64,000 bases of DNA from Pseudomonas sp. QS1027 (GCF_002814235.1 NZ_PHSU01000024.1:1-64000), one strand, 5' to 3'. Shown: positions 1-9,733, counted from the stretch's first letter. Numbers and translations are program-made. The notes: a model not told the origin generated them from the sequence alone.

Positions 1-14
1 CCGCTGTGCTTCAG

Positions 15-1115
15 TCAGTACTCAATCCGCACATCACCCTTCGGCACGCTGCAGCACGACAGGATATAACCCTCGGCCACATCGTCGTCGGTGATCCCGC
101 CGTTGTGCTCCATCTCCACTTCGCCGCCCAGCTTCAGCACCTTGCAGGTCCCGCAGATGCCCATGCCGCAGGCCTTGGGAATCATCAGGCCAAGCTTGGC
201 CGCCGCCGCGTGCACGGTTTCCCCCGGCGCCACGCGAATGCTCTTGCCGGTGGCGGTGAATTCCACCTGATGCAGGTCGGCGGCATCCACTTCCGGTGCC
301 TCGGCAGCCTGTTCGGCCTGTTCCACCGCGTCGGCACGGGCTTCCGGCGGCGTCGCGCCGAACGACTCCTCGTGATAACGGCTCATATCGAACCCGGCGG
401 TTTCCAGCAGACGCTTCACCGCATTCATGTACGGCGTCGGTCCGCAACAGAACACCTCACGCTCAAGGAAGTCCGGCGTCATCAACTCCAGCATCTTGTG
501 GTTCAGATAGCCGCGATAACCGGCCCACGGCTCGCCCAAACCATGCTTTTCACAAATCAGGTGCAGGCTGAAGTTGTCGATCCGCGACGCCATATGTTCC
601 AGCTCGCGGTGATAGATGATGTCTTTCGGCGAACGGGCGCTGTGGATAAACACCATGTCGACATTCGCGTTGGTGTCGTAGAACCAGCGGGCCATGGACA
701 TCACCGGGGTGATACCGACGCCGCCGCTCAGGTACAGCACTTTCGGGCTCGGGAAGTCGATGGCGTTGAACAAGCCCACCGGCCCGTGCACCGCCAGCTC
801 CTGGCCTTCGTGCAGGGTGTCGTGCAACCAGTTGGAAACCTTGCCGCCGGGCACGCGCTTGATGGTCACCGAAAAGCTGTAGGGCACCGACGGCGAGCTG
901 GAAATGGTGTAGGAGCGCATGATCGGCTGGCCTTCGATTTCCAGCTCCAGGGTGACGAACTGCCCCGGCTTGAAAAAGAACATGATCGGCTGGTCGGCCA
1001 TGAAGCAGAAGGTGCGCACGTCCCAGGTTTCCTGGATGACCTTCACGCAACGCACGATATGCCGACCATTGGCCCAGGTCTGGGTTGTTACCGGATTGAG
1101 GAAGTTGTTCGACAT
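15..1115 (-). CDS. gbcB: Glycine betaine demethylase, reductase subunit GbcB
   Basis: Reductase partner of the Rieske oxygenase GbcA: it passes electrons from NAD(P)H through FAD and a 2Fe-2S centre so that GbcA can demethylate glycine betaine to dimethylglycine in the cytoplasm. The N-terminal half is a ferredoxin-reductase module (flavin motif RSYTISSSP, nucleotide motif GGVGITP). The C-terminal ~90 residues are a plant-type 2Fe-2S ferredoxin with CGMGICGTC and a distal Cys near the end. A linker rich in Ala and Glu separates the two. I start at the ATG at 1115, preceded by GGAG at good spacing; an in-frame GTG lies four codons upstream. It is divergent from gbcA. Confidence 0.93.
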   Translation of the reverse strand: MSNNFLNPVTTQTWANGRHIVRCVKVIQETWDVRTFCFMADQPIMFFFKPGQFVTLELEIEGQPIMRSYTISSSPSVPYSFSVTIKRVPGGKVSNWLHDTLHEGQELAVHGPVGLFNAIDFPSPKVLYLSGGVGITPVMSMARWFYDTNANVDMVFIHSARSPKDIIYHRELEHMASRIDNFSLHLICEKHGLGEPWAGYRGYLNHKMLELMTPDFLEREVFCCGPTPYMNAVKRLLETAGFDMSRYHEESFGATPPEARADAVEQAEQAAEAPEVDAADLHQVEFTATGKSIRVAPGETVHAAAAKLGLMIPKACGMGICGTCKVLKLGGEVEMEHNGGITDDDVAEGYILSCCSVPKGDVRIEY

Positions 1116-1127
1116 ATTGTTCTCCAC

Positions 1128-1399
1128 CGCCGACTGTCGGCTCTATGTTGGCGATTCTGCGCAAGGGTCGAAGCGACCATTTACCTATCCGCGACACTGG
1201 CATGCTTATCGCGACCAGCCCGCAACGACCGGGGGTTGCGCGTCGGGAACGGATTCGGCCATGTCGCCCATGGATAAGGTTCGTGTCGCTGCCAGCCGCA
1301 CACTCCATCGCAAATGTTCTGCTGTATTTCTGTGCTTGCGTGCTAACCGTATCAGCCACTATTCGCCGGCCACACCGCATGGCCATGAGGACTAAATCG
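1128..1399. promoter_or_regulatory. gbcB/gbcA divergent control region with GCGAC repeats
   Basis: The 272-bp gap between the divergent gbc genes carries GCGAC at 1173-1177, 1191-1195 and 1211-1215, and ACGAC at 1225-1229. The second and third copies are 20 bp apart, about two helical turns, as expected for direct half-sites of an AraC-type activator. The gbc promoters are known targets of GbdR in P. aeruginosa, and gbdR is in this window. The same core occurs upstream of cbcX. Assignment to GbdR is inference. Confidence 0.45.
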
Positions 1400-2695
1400 A
1401 TGGACGTCACCGCAACCCTGAGCCTGGGCGATCCGCTGGAACCCGCACGCAAGGCCACCGCGCAAATGTTGCAAGAGCGCGAGCGCACCTACTCCCTGCC
1501 GCAACCGTTCTACTCCGATGAGCGGCTGTTCGAAATCGATATGCAGGAAATCTTCCAGAAAGAGTGGTTGATCGCCGGCATGACCTGCGAAATCCCGACC
1601 AAGGGCAACTACATCACCCTGCAGATCGGCAAGAACCCGATCATCGTGATTCGCGGCGCCGACGGCGTGGTCCACGCCTTCCACAACGTCTGCCGCCACC
1701 GCGGCTCACGCTTGTGCACCAGCGACAAGGGCAAGGTTGCCAAGCTGGTCTGCCACTACCACCAGTGGACCTACGAGCTGGACGGGCGCCTGCTGTTCGC
1801 CGGTACCGAGATGGGTGCCGACTTCGACATGAAGCAATACGGCCTCAAGCCGGTGCACGTGAAGACCTCGGGCGGCTACATCTTCATCAGCCTGGCGCAG
1901 ACCCCGCCGCCGATCGACGAGTTCCTGGCGACCCTGAACCACTACATGGAACCCTACGACATGGAAAACACCAAGGTGGCGGTGCAAACCACCTTGATGG
2001 AAAAGGCCAACTGGAAACTGGTGCTGGAGAACAACCGCGAGTGCTACCACTGCGGCGGCTCCCACCCGGAACTGCTGAAGACCCTGCTGGAATGGGACGA
2101 CGTCACCGACCCGCGGGCCGACCAGAAATTCAAGGACCACGTGGCCGAATGCACCGTGGCCTGGGAAGCCGAAAAGATCCCTTACGCCCACGCCAGCTTC
2201 GGCCTGCGAAACCGTATCGTGCGCATGCCGCTGCTCAAGGGCACCGTGTCCATGACCATGGACGGCCAGCAGGGCTGCAAGAAACTGATGGGCCGGATCA
2301 AGAACCCGGACCTGGGTTCGATGCGTATCCTGCACCTGCCGCATTCGTGGAACCACTGCATGGGCGACCACATCATCGTGTTCACCGTGTGGCCGATCAG
2401 CGCCCAGGAAACCATGGTCACCACCAAGTGGCTGGTGCACAAGGATGCGGTGGAGGGCGTGGACTATGACGTGGCGCGCATGCGTGAAGTCTGGGACGCG
2501 ACCAACGACCAGGACCGTCGCCTGGCGGAAGAAAACCAGCGCGGTATCAACTCCACGGCCTACCAGCCGGGGCCGTACTCGAAGACCTATGAGTTTGGCG
2601 TGGTCAACTTTGTGGATTGGTACAGCGAGCGGCTGTTGAGCAACCTGGGGGCGGAGCCTGCGCCGTACCTCAAGGGTGTTCCCGTTCACGGCTGA
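1400..2695 (+). CDS. gbcA: Glycine betaine demethylase, Rieske oxygenase subunit GbcA
   Basis: Terminal oxygenase that demethylates glycine betaine to dimethylglycine and formaldehyde, using electrons from GbcB. The 431-residue protein shows the Rieske 2Fe-2S ligands C98-x-H100 and C118-x2-H121 (CRHRG, CHYHQW) and the mononuclear iron region ENNRECYHCGGSH with H217 and H222. The length fits the aromatic-ring-hydroxylating dioxygenase alpha family. The ATG at 1400 is chosen because GAGGA lies 8 bases upstream; in-frame ATGs at 1379 and 1385 lack such a site. It is divergent from gbcB and followed by a REP pair. Confidence 0.94.
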   Translation: MDVTATLSLGDPLEPARKATAQMLQERERTYSLPQPFYSDERLFEIDMQEIFQKEWLIAGMTCEIPTKGNYITLQIGKNPIIVIRGADGVVHAFHNVCRHRGSRLCTSDKGKVAKLVCHYHQWTYELDGRLLFAGTEMGADFDMKQYGLKPVHVKTSGGYIFISLAQTPPPIDEFLATLNHYMEPYDMENTKVAVQTTLMEKANWKLVLENNRECYHCGGSHPELLKTLLEWDDVTDPRADQKFKDHVAECTVAWEAEKIPYAHASFGLRNRIVRMPLLKGTVSMTMDGQQGCKKLMGRIKNPDLGSMRILHLPHSWNHCMGDHIIVFTVWPISAQETMVTTKWLVHKDAVEGVDYDVARMREVWDATNDQDRRLAEENQRGINSTAYQPGPYSKTYEFGVVNFVDWYSERLLSNLGAEPAPYLKGVPVHG

Positions 2696-2721
2696 CACCA
2701 GTACTGAAAACACCGCAATCC

Positions 2722-2805
2722 TGTAGGAGCCGGCTTGCTGGCGATGGGGCCAGTAAGCCTTGCGTCGCCCAACCGGACGCCATCGCCAGCAAGCCGGCTC
2801 CTACA
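2722..2805. repeat. REP-type inverted pair (GGAGCCGGCTTGCTGGCGAT family)
   Basis: Two inverted copies of a ~24-bp element (2722-2745 and 2782-2805) lie between the convergent ends of gbcA and the phosphoesterase gene. The arms can form a long hairpin. This is the commonest of three REP families in the window. Confidence 0.8.
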
Positions 2806-2842
2806 AGGTTTGTATTTCAAGCATAGGCCGGTCAGCACCGAC

Positions 2843-4087
2843 CTAGCCGTGAGACGACCACCTCACCGACCCATCCTCGCCAATAAACTCCTCGACAATA
2901 CTCTCCCCGCTCAACCGCACCTTCACATACCCATTGAGCACCCGCTCCGGGTATTCGTCGTCCATGGCATTCTGCACTTCGGAAAACAGCACCCGCTCAT
3001 TGCCATCCAGCTCGCTGGTCACGCCATAGGGAATCGCCCCGTGCCCGGCGCAGCGTGCCCGCAACCCGCCCTGCTCGGCATACACAATCCCATTGTGCAG
3101 GTGCCCCCAGTACCAATAATCCGGCACCCGGCCCAAGGCATCACATACCGGCTGATACAGCGTGGTCTTGTTTTCCCCACTGATATCGAAGCCCTGGTGA
3201 TGACTGAGCACCAGCAACTTCTTGCGTTTGGGCAGGCCCTTCATCCAGTCGATCTGCTGCTGGTTCAGGGTACCGTCCATATAGAGACCGAGCGGCGCCG
3301 AGGCATAGGCCGAATCCAGCCCGACAATCAGCCAGTCATCGTTGTACAAGGCGAAGTAACTGGTGCCCTGCTGCGCCGGGAAACGTGAGTTGAGTTCCGC
3401 GAAATAACCGTGGGCGCCGCTGTACATCTCATGGTTGGAGTTGAGGGTGAAGGCGCCGTGCTTGCCCATCGGCCAGCCGGCCATGTCGACGTGCTCGGAG
3501 GAGCCGGTGCCGGCGTAGTAGACATCGCCCAGGTGAATGGTGAAATCGGCCTGGGCCAGTTGCATCTGGTTGGCGACATTGACCGCCGGGGCATGGCTTT
3601 CAAAGGGCCCGGTGCCCCAGTCGCCGGCAATCGCCAGGGTCACGTCGTTGTCGATCATCATCACCATCGGCGTGGTGGCGAACGGGGCGTGGCGCCGCAG
3701 GTTCTCGATCCACTTGATCAGCGCCTCGCTCCACAACAGGTCGAGCAACTCCCATTTGCGACAGCCCAGCAACGTACCGTCCTTGAGCACCCGGGTCTGC
3801 AACTGCGACTCCGAGGTCGGCAAGGCCTTGGCGTTGCCCATATGCAGGATCGACAAGCCATGGGACAGCTCCCACGGCACTGTCGGCTCGTCCGTCGGCA
3901 GCTCGCCGTGGTCCAGAACGTACTGGGCCTGATCGTGCCCGCGTTGCAACAACGCCTGGATGGCCTGGAATTCCTCGGGCTCGATATCGCTGACGAGCTT
4001 TTGCCAGGACAACTCCAACCGGGCTTTCAGGCCACTGAGGCGGACGCGGATTTTCGCAAGTTCATGTTCCAAGTGAGGCAAGTTCAT
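2843..4087 (-). CDS. Metallophosphoesterase
   Basis: The 414-residue protein has a calcineurin-type phosphoesterase core: AGDWGTG around residue 155, IHLGDVYYAG about 30 residues later, LNSNHEMYSG (the NHE motif), LSHHQGFD and YWGHLHNG. These are the five metal-ligand blocks of the family. The N-terminal ~70 residues look helical. There is no clear signal peptide, so it is probably cytoplasmic. It starts 10 bases after the cytochrome gene with an AGGGAG site upstream, so the two are probably cotranscribed. The substrate cannot be told from sequence. Its place as third gene of an operon with a GMC-oxidase fusion and a di-heme cytochrome suggests a shared but unknown pathway. Confidence 0.75.
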   Translation of the reverse strand: MNLPHLEHELAKIRVRLSGLKARLELSWQKLVSDIEPEEFQAIQALLQRGHDQAQYVLDHGELPTDEPTVPWELSHGLSILHMGNAKALPTSESQLQTRVLKDGTLLGCRKWELLDLLWSEALIKWIENLRRHAPFATTPMVMMIDNDVTLAIAGDWGTGPFESHAPAVNVANQMQLAQADFTIHLGDVYYAGTGSSEHVDMAGWPMGKHGAFTLNSNHEMYSGAHGYFAELNSRFPAQQGTSYFALYNDDWLIVGLDSAYASAPLGLYMDGTLNQQQIDWMKGLPKRKKLLVLSHHQGFDISGENKTTLYQPVCDALGRVPDYWYWGHLHNGIVYAEQGGLRARCAGHGAIPYGVTSELDGNERVLFSEVQNAMDDEYPERVLNGYVKVRLSGESIVEEFIGEDGSVRWSSHG

Positions 4088-4097
4088 GGCGCTCTCC

Positions 4098-5966
4098 CTA
4101 CAACGTCTTCATGAATTCGATCAGCGCCCATTTCTCGGCGTCGGTCAGTTGGGTCCCGTACAGATGACCACTGTTGTGGTTGCCCTCCAGGCGGGTGTCA
4201 TACCTGAAGTAGGTCGGCGCCTGGACCTGGGCACCGCTGGTGACGAACCCGACCTTGACCGGGTCGTAGACATCCGAGCCGGTGTTGAACACCACGGGCC
4301 GTTTGTCCGGTGTCTGCAACAGGTCCCACAGGCTCGGCACCGAACCGTTGTGCAGGTACGGCGCACGCATCCAGATGCCGTCGGTGGGGGTGTTGCTGTA
4401 GCTCTGGGTCTTGCGGTAGGCGTTGAAATCGAAAGGCGGTTTCTTGAAGCCATGGAACGCCTGCACCAGGCCGACGGTGAAGGAATCCAGGCGATGGGGG
4501 TCGGTGCCCAGTTGGTCGATACTGGTGGTGACCTGGCCGGTGTCGGCCTTGCCGAACTCATGGCAGCCCGCGCAGTTGTTGTCCCAGAGCGGTTTGCCCT
4601 GGGCCACCCGCGCCTGATCCAGGGCGAACGGCCAGGCCGGCGGCTTGGTGCCGAGCAGCCAGTTGGTCACTCGATTGAAACTCTCCGGCAGCACCGACTG
4701 CGGTGTCGCGCCCACCGCCATGGCCGCAGCGTAGTTGCGTTCGTGGATATCGTTGTTGTTGCCGTCCCAGTGCAGGTACAGCGATTCGCGCGGTTTCTGG
4801 TTCCAGATCTGCGGCAGGTCGACGGTGCCGATGGTCGAGTCATCCGGGAAACCGAAGACCACCATCTTGGTCGGGTTGAAGGTGTCGGTGCGCCCCGGGC
4901 CCTGTGCCGGCCGCAGTTTCTGCCAGGCGTAGGCCTGCTTCTGCTTGAGCAGCGCGGTCTTGGCCATGGGGATGATCAGGTAGCGGTTGTACAGGCGCTC
5001 GAAAAAGCCCAGCTGGAACTTGGCGTTGATCGCCGTCATCACCGCATCGGTGGTGAATTTCGGGTCGCTGGCGCAATCGTAGGCGAACCACTGGAAGGCT
5101 TGCAGTTGCAGGGTATTGGCCGGCGCGGTGGCGATCGGCTTGGCCACATCGCTCGCCGAGGCGCGATAGGAACCGGTGTGGCACAGCGCGCAGTTGGGTT
5201 CCACGGTCGGGTAGCCGATCTGCCGCTTGGCCATGCCGATGGGCAGGTCGCGACCGTTTTCATAGAGGAAGCCGAACGCCTCCCAGCCACCGGGCTTGGG
5301 CATTTTTTCCGGGCACATCTGCGGCAGCACGGCAAACAGGTAATAAGGGATTCGCGCCTCGATGCCCAGGCCGATGGCGGCGTACTTGAAGTGGTCTTCG
5401 TCGGAGGCGAATTTCTCTTCGGGTACCACCCGCAGCATGTTGTACCAGGTTTCGTAGCCGATAAAACCCAGCACCAGCAGGGTGATCAGCAGGCCGACCC
5501 GAAAGCCGTGGCGATGCCAGCGGGCTTCCCAACCCTGGCACCAGGCATGCCAGCCATCGACCAGCAAGGCCCAGGGCCGGTGGGCCGGCGTGCTGCCCAT
5601 GAAGAGCGTGACGCCCAGGATCAGGAACATGCTCAGGTCGCCGTAGAGCATGGGCACGAACACCGTGGGGGTGGTGCTGGTGTCGATCAGGTAGATCCAG
5701 AACGCCACGGCGACCAGCCGGCTCAAGACGCATAACCAGGAGTGGATCACGAAGCGCGGGGCGTTGAAGCCCGACGGCATGTAGAACAGGCTGATGCCCA
5801 CCAGCAACATGCCGGCGTTTTCCAGCCAGGGGTCCGAGAGCACCGGCGGCAGGCCGACCACCGAGGTCAGCAGCGCCGGGGCGAACAGGGCAGGCAGTGC
5901 GAACACCATGTTCATCACGATGCCTATCCAGATAAAGCGTTGGAACCAGCGGATGTAATTGTCCAT
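4098..5966 (-). CDS. Membrane-anchored di-heme cytochrome c, peroxidase-like
   Basis: The 622-residue protein begins with about four hydrophobic segments (first ~140 residues), has a further one near residue 175 (LLITLLVLGFIGY), then a long periplasmic-type domain. That domain has two CXXCH heme-attachment motifs, CALCH in the middle and CAGCH near the last third, as in di-heme cytochrome c peroxidase and RoxA-type proteins. The later PYLHNGSVPSLWDLL segment is also typical of that superfamily. I start at the ATG at 5966, preceded by AAGGAAGG. It lies between a GMC-type oxidase and a phosphoesterase gene on the same strand, so it could accept electrons from the oxidase. Substrate unknown. Confidence 0.75.
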   Translation of the reverse strand: MDNYIRWFQRFIWIGIVMNMVFALPALFAPALLTSVVGLPPVLSDPWLENAGMLLVGISLFYMPSGFNAPRFVIHSWLCVLSRLVAVAFWIYLIDTSTTPTVFVPMLYGDLSMFLILGVTLFMGSTPAHRPWALLVDGWHAWCQGWEARWHRHGFRVGLLITLLVLGFIGYETWYNMLRVVPEEKFASDEDHFKYAAIGLGIEARIPYYLFAVLPQMCPEKMPKPGGWEAFGFLYENGRDLPIGMAKRQIGYPTVEPNCALCHTGSYRASASDVAKPIATAPANTLQLQAFQWFAYDCASDPKFTTDAVMTAINAKFQLGFFERLYNRYLIIPMAKTALLKQKQAYAWQKLRPAQGPGRTDTFNPTKMVVFGFPDDSTIGTVDLPQIWNQKPRESLYLHWDGNNNDIHERNYAAAMAVGATPQSVLPESFNRVTNWLLGTKPPAWPFALDQARVAQGKPLWDNNCAGCHEFGKADTGQVTTSIDQLGTDPHRLDSFTVGLVQAFHGFKKPPFDFNAYRKTQSYSNTPTDGIWMRAPYLHNGSVPSLWDLLQTPDKRPVVFNTGSDVYDPVKVGFVTSGAQVQAPTYFRYDTRLEGNHNSGHLYGTQLTDAEKWALIEFMKTL

Positions 5967-6012
5967 ATCACCCTTCCTTGCCAATCCGTTTTTACCGGCC
6001 GATCACGGTCCA

Positions 6013-6096
6013 TGTGGGAGCTGGCTTGCCGGCGATGGCGTCCGCAAGATCGATGCAAGGCTTACGGGCCTCATCGCCAGCAAGCCGGCTCCTACA
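6013..6096. repeat. REP-type inverted pair
   Basis: Imperfect inverted copies (6013-6036 and 6073-6096) of the GGAGCCGGCTTGCTGGCGAT family lie in the gap between the GMC fusion gene and the cytochrome gene, inside the apparent operon. Confidence 0.75.
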
Positions 6097-6127
6097 GGTG
6101 TGGCGGCGTTTTCGAGACCGCAGCGCA

Positions 6128-9100
6128 TCAGCCCAGCGCGGTTTTCTCCAGATGTTCAAGGATCAGCGGATACACATCGACCACCGCGTTCTTGCCGAAC
6201 ATGCAGTCGATATGGCCGTAACCCGGCACCACATGGCGGCTGAACAACTCGGGGCCATGCAGCTCGACCAGGCGGTCGTAGGTCTTCTCCGTGCTCTGCG
6301 GCAAATAGCACTGGTTGTCGGCACCGCTGATAAAACAGATCGGCAATTGCAGCCGGCTGAAATGCGGCATGTAGACATCGTTGCCCTTGAAGTCCACCAG
6401 ATGCCCCTTGCGACAGATCAGCGCCAGGTGCTCGAAGGTCTGGATATTCGATTGGCCGAACAGCTCATGCAGGTTGTCGTGCAGGGTTTCGTTGAGGGTG
6501 TCGTGACGGTACAGCGAGGCATACATGAAGGTGATCCGGTGACAGACCGGGTTGGTGCAATAACCCTGGGCCTCGATCCGCGCATAGACGTTGAGGGCCT
6601 TGTCATAGAGCTTGTTGAACCAGCTCTCCTTGCTGTCGGCATAGGCGGTCAGCGACTTGATACCCACCGCATCCAGCGCTCCCGGCAGGTGCAGGCCGGC
6701 CTTGATCCCGGTCGCCGTGGCCACTACCGTGTCCGCGGCAATCTGCGAGCAGACCACCGAACGCACGTCCTGCAGCCCAGCCAGCATCGACATGAAAAAG
6801 GTCGTGGCGCCATAGCAATGCACCACGCACTGCACGTCGCGGGCACCGGTGGCCTGGCGAATCTGCGCGATGGCCGCCTTGTAGTCGTACTGGGCGATCT
6901 GGTCGCCGTTCCACTCGTGCTTGCTCGCCGGCAACAGGATGCTGACCCGGAAATCCAGCAGCCAGACGTCATAGCCGTGCTTGCACAGGTACTCCAGCAG
7001 GTTGGTCTGGATGGTATCGGTGGAGAAGATATTCGAGCCCACGCCCAAGCCATGCACCAGCATCACCGGGCCTTTGCTGCCGGCCTGGTAACGGGTCAGG
7101 CGCAGCTGGACCTGGTCCTCGGTCTCGAAGAAATGCACGGTCGGCACCGGCGCATCCAGCGGCCGCTTGTGCCGGGGCGGCGCGTCCGGGTTGAAGTAGA
7201 TATCGCCGGCAAACACCCCGCCGTAGCTTTCCCAGAGAATCCCGGCGAAGAACTTGCCGAAACGCGCCAGGGCTTCGATCCGCTCGCGTTCGTTGCGGGC
7301 ATTGAGCACCTTCATGGTGGTCATCTGCTTGGCGAAGTCGGCGGGCTTGATATGCATGACCCCGGAGCCGATCACCGCGCCGGTCTTGTCCGGGCCTTGG
7401 TAGAGCGTGACGTAAAGGGTGCTGGTGTCCGGCCAGATATTCAGCACGCCGTTGTCTTCGGGCACGGTCTTGAAGGCGCTGAAGTAATAGTCGCGACCGT
7501 CCTCGGCAGTCAGCTTCATGTCGTAGTTCATATGCCGCACGCCGACCTGTTCCTGGTACTGCTCGAACAGGTTGAACACACCATTGCTGGCCGTCAGCGG
7601 ATAAGGCGACAGCGCCGGGGCATTGAGGGTGCCGACCAGGGTCGCGGCATGCTCAGGCTCCTTGATCAGGCGATTGAGGTCGTTGCCGGTGATGGTCAGG
7701 GTGAATTCGATGGGCGAGTTCTGCGCCTCGCCGCTCTTGGCCGCGGCCTGGTAGGTCGCCAGGTCGGTGCCCTGGGGTTGGGTGAAGTCCCTGGAAAAAT
7801 AGCCCTTCATGGTTTCGGTGAACTGCACCCCCAGGGTCGGTGGCGCTACCGGCTTGCGCGGTGCCGAGGGCAGCCGGTAGTCGATGACCCAACCGCGATC
7901 GGCGGCCAGCAGGCCCATGTTGCGCTCGCTGACCGCCGAAATGGTCAGCAGCGGATTGACCGCCAGGGAAGTCGGAATCACCGCGCCGTCGGTCACATAC
8001 AGCCCCGGATAGACCGCATCGCCGTAGGTCCCGCTGAACACCTGGCCCTTGTGATTGACCACGCCTTGCGCGGCATTTTCGCCCATCACGCAGCCACCCA
8101 GCGGGTGCACCGAAACAATGCTGTGCTTGAGCAGCTTGGTCCAGATCGGGTTCGGCACCCAGACCCCGCCCAGGGCCCTGGTCGACTGGTGCAGGCGCTC
8201 GTTGCCGAGCTTGAAGTTTTCCTGCTCGCCCACGCCCGGCCAGTCGATGCGCAACTGGTCCTTGTCATCCAGCAGCATGCGGCCCTTGCCGTCGTCATGG
8301 CTCATGATCAGGTAGGTCTGCATATTGTGCAGCGCGCCGTAATACGGACCACGCAGAAAGCTCTCGGCCTCACGGGCCTTGTAGTGCAGTTGGGCGCTGA
8401 CACCCTTGTCGGTGGCCTCGCCGATCATCCCGGCAAACCCGGCCATGGCCGGCACCATCGGCCGCCCCAGCGCGCCCGGGATCGAGCCCTCTTCGATCAC
8501 CATGCGGCTGCGCCAGTCACCTTCGGTGCGCATATCAATGACCGAGGTGATGCACGGCCCGACCGGCTCCATCTCCTTGGCCGAATGGGCGCCGAAACCG
8601 ATGCCGTTGATGGTCTGTTCGCAGTTGTGGCCGAAACCGAGGATATCGCCGTTGCCGCTCATGTTTTCACCGAGCTGGTCGGACATCGGCACGCCCTTGC
8701 TGCGCGAGCGCAGGAGGATCTCCGTGGAGCCCAGGGTGCCGGCGGAGACCACCACGATGTTGGCTTTGACGAACAGGGTCGGTGCCGAGAATTTTTCCCG
8801 GCCGCTGTCCAGGTACTGGAAGTGCACGATCCAACCGTCACCGTCGCGTTCCAGGTGCCGCACCTCGGCCTGGCAGAAAATCTCCGCGCCATGGTTCCAG
8901 GCATCCGGCAGGTAGTTCATCAGGGTGGTGTTCTTGGCCTTGTTGTTACAGCCCGAGACGCAGTCGCCGCACTGGTTGCACGGCAGCTGTTCGACGCCGA
9001 CATGGTTGAGGTTGTTCGGCAGCTTGTCGAAGGTGACGTTGATCGGCGGTGTATAGAAATGCGCTTTCTCCTCGAGGAAGTCCGCCGACTTGCGATTCGC

Positions 9101-9580
9101 GTCCAGCTTCGGCAATTTCGGTCCGGAGGCCGGATACGGATTGGGCTTGAGCATTTCCCGGGCCCGCGCATAACCTTCGGCGAGCAGTGTGTCCCGGTGT
9201 TCACGCACCGCCTGGGGCCAGCGCGGGTCATCGAAGACCCCCGGCTCCGGTTCCAGGGACACATTGGCATTGATCAGCGAGGTGCCGCCCAGGCCGCAAC
9301 CGACCACCACGTTCTGCTGGGCATTGACGTGCAGGTCGAACAAGCCGGTACGCGAGCCGATATGGCCGTCCGGGTCATGCACCTGCAACTCCTCCGTCGC
9401 CGCGATCATGGTGTTGGGGTATTCCCCTGGCTGGATCTCGCGCCCGCGCTCCAGCAGGCAGACACTTTTCCCGGCCCGCGCCAGCCGCGACGCGGCGATA
9501 CCACCGCCGTAGCCGGAACCGATCACGATGACGTCGTAGCGTTCCTTGATCTCACTGATGGATGTCGAAATCCGTGGCAT
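6128..9580 (-). CDS. GMC oxidoreductase / alpha-beta hydrolase fusion protein
   Basis: This 1150-residue protein joins two enzymes. The N-terminal half is a cholesterol-oxidase-like GMC flavoprotein: VIGSGYGGG at 19-27, GCGLGGTSLIN at 94-104, and a C-terminal HPLGGCVMG block. Between them is a four-cysteine cluster C201, C204, C207, C211, which looks like an iron-sulfur site. A middle region of ~200 residues links to an alpha/beta hydrolase of about 330 residues (LVHGLGVGSN). In the hydrolase the elbow reads VHCYGA, so Cys replaces the usual Ser; GADNQC and GYGHIDC offer Asp and His. The start at 9580 has AGAGGAAA upstream. No signal peptide is evident. Product and substrate are unknown; a sterol-like or hydrophobic alcohol is possible. 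Confidence 0.85.
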   Translation of the reverse strand: MPRISTSISEIKERYDVIVIGSGYGGGIAASRLARAGKSVCLLERGREIQPGEYPNTMIAATEELQVHDPDGHIGSRTGLFDLHVNAQQNVVVGCGLGGTSLINANVSLEPEPGVFDDPRWPQAVREHRDTLLAEGYARAREMLKPNPYPASGPKLPKLDANRKSADFLEEKAHFYTPPINVTFDKLPNNLNHVGVEQLPCNQCGDCVSGCNNKAKNTTLMNYLPDAWNHGAEIFCQAEVRHLERDGDGWIVHFQYLDSGREKFSAPTLFVKANIVVVSAGTLGSTEILLRSRSKGVPMSDQLGENMSGNGDILGFGHNCEQTINGIGFGAHSAKEMEPVGPCITSVIDMRTEGDWRSRMVIEEGSIPGALGRPMVPAMAGFAGMIGEATDKGVSAQLHYKAREAESFLRGPYYGALHNMQTYLIMSHDDGKGRMLLDDKDQLRIDWPGVGEQENFKLGNERLHQSTRALGGVWVPNPIWTKLLKHSIVSVHPLGGCVMGENAAQGVVNHKGQVFSGTYGDAVYPGLYVTDGAVIPTSLAVNPLLTISAVSERNMGLLAADRGWVIDYRLPSAPRKPVAPPTLGVQFTETMKGYFSRDFTQPQGTDLATYQAAAKSGEAQNSPIEFTLTITGNDLNRLIKEPEHAATLVGTLNAPALSPYPLTASNGVFNLFEQYQEQVGVRHMNYDMKLTAEDGRDYYFSAFKTVPEDNGVLNIWPDTSTLYVTLYQGPDKTGAVIGSGVMHIKPADFAKQMTTMKVLNARNERERIEALARFGKFFAGILWESYGGVFAGDIYFNPDAPPRHKRPLDAPVPTVHFFETEDQVQLRLTRYQAGSKGPVMLVHGLGVGSNIFSTDTIQTNLLEYLCKHGYDVWLLDFRVSILLPASKHEWNGDQIAQYDYKAAIAQIRQATGARDVQCVVHCYGATTFFMSMLAGLQDVRSVVCSQIAADTVVATATGIKAGLHLPGALDAVGIKSLTAYADSKESWFNKLYDKALNVYARIEAQGYCTNPVCHRITFMYASLYRHDTLNETLHDNLHELFGQSNIQTFEHLALICRKGHLVDFKGNDVYMPHFSRLQLPICFISGADNQCYLPQSTEKTYDRLVELHGPELFSRHVVPGYGHIDCMFGKNAVVDVYPLILEHLEKTALG

Positions 9581-9733
9581 GGCTATTTCCTCTATCAGGC
9601 TAGGTCGGGCAACTCTGCGGTTGCCGCTACAGGGGCAGACGGTGATGCAACAAACCAACGCGCGCGCGGGTTCTCCAGACAAGCCGGGCATGCAGGCGAA
9701 GATCGAGATGGCGCACAGGCGCCGGGTCAGGCG

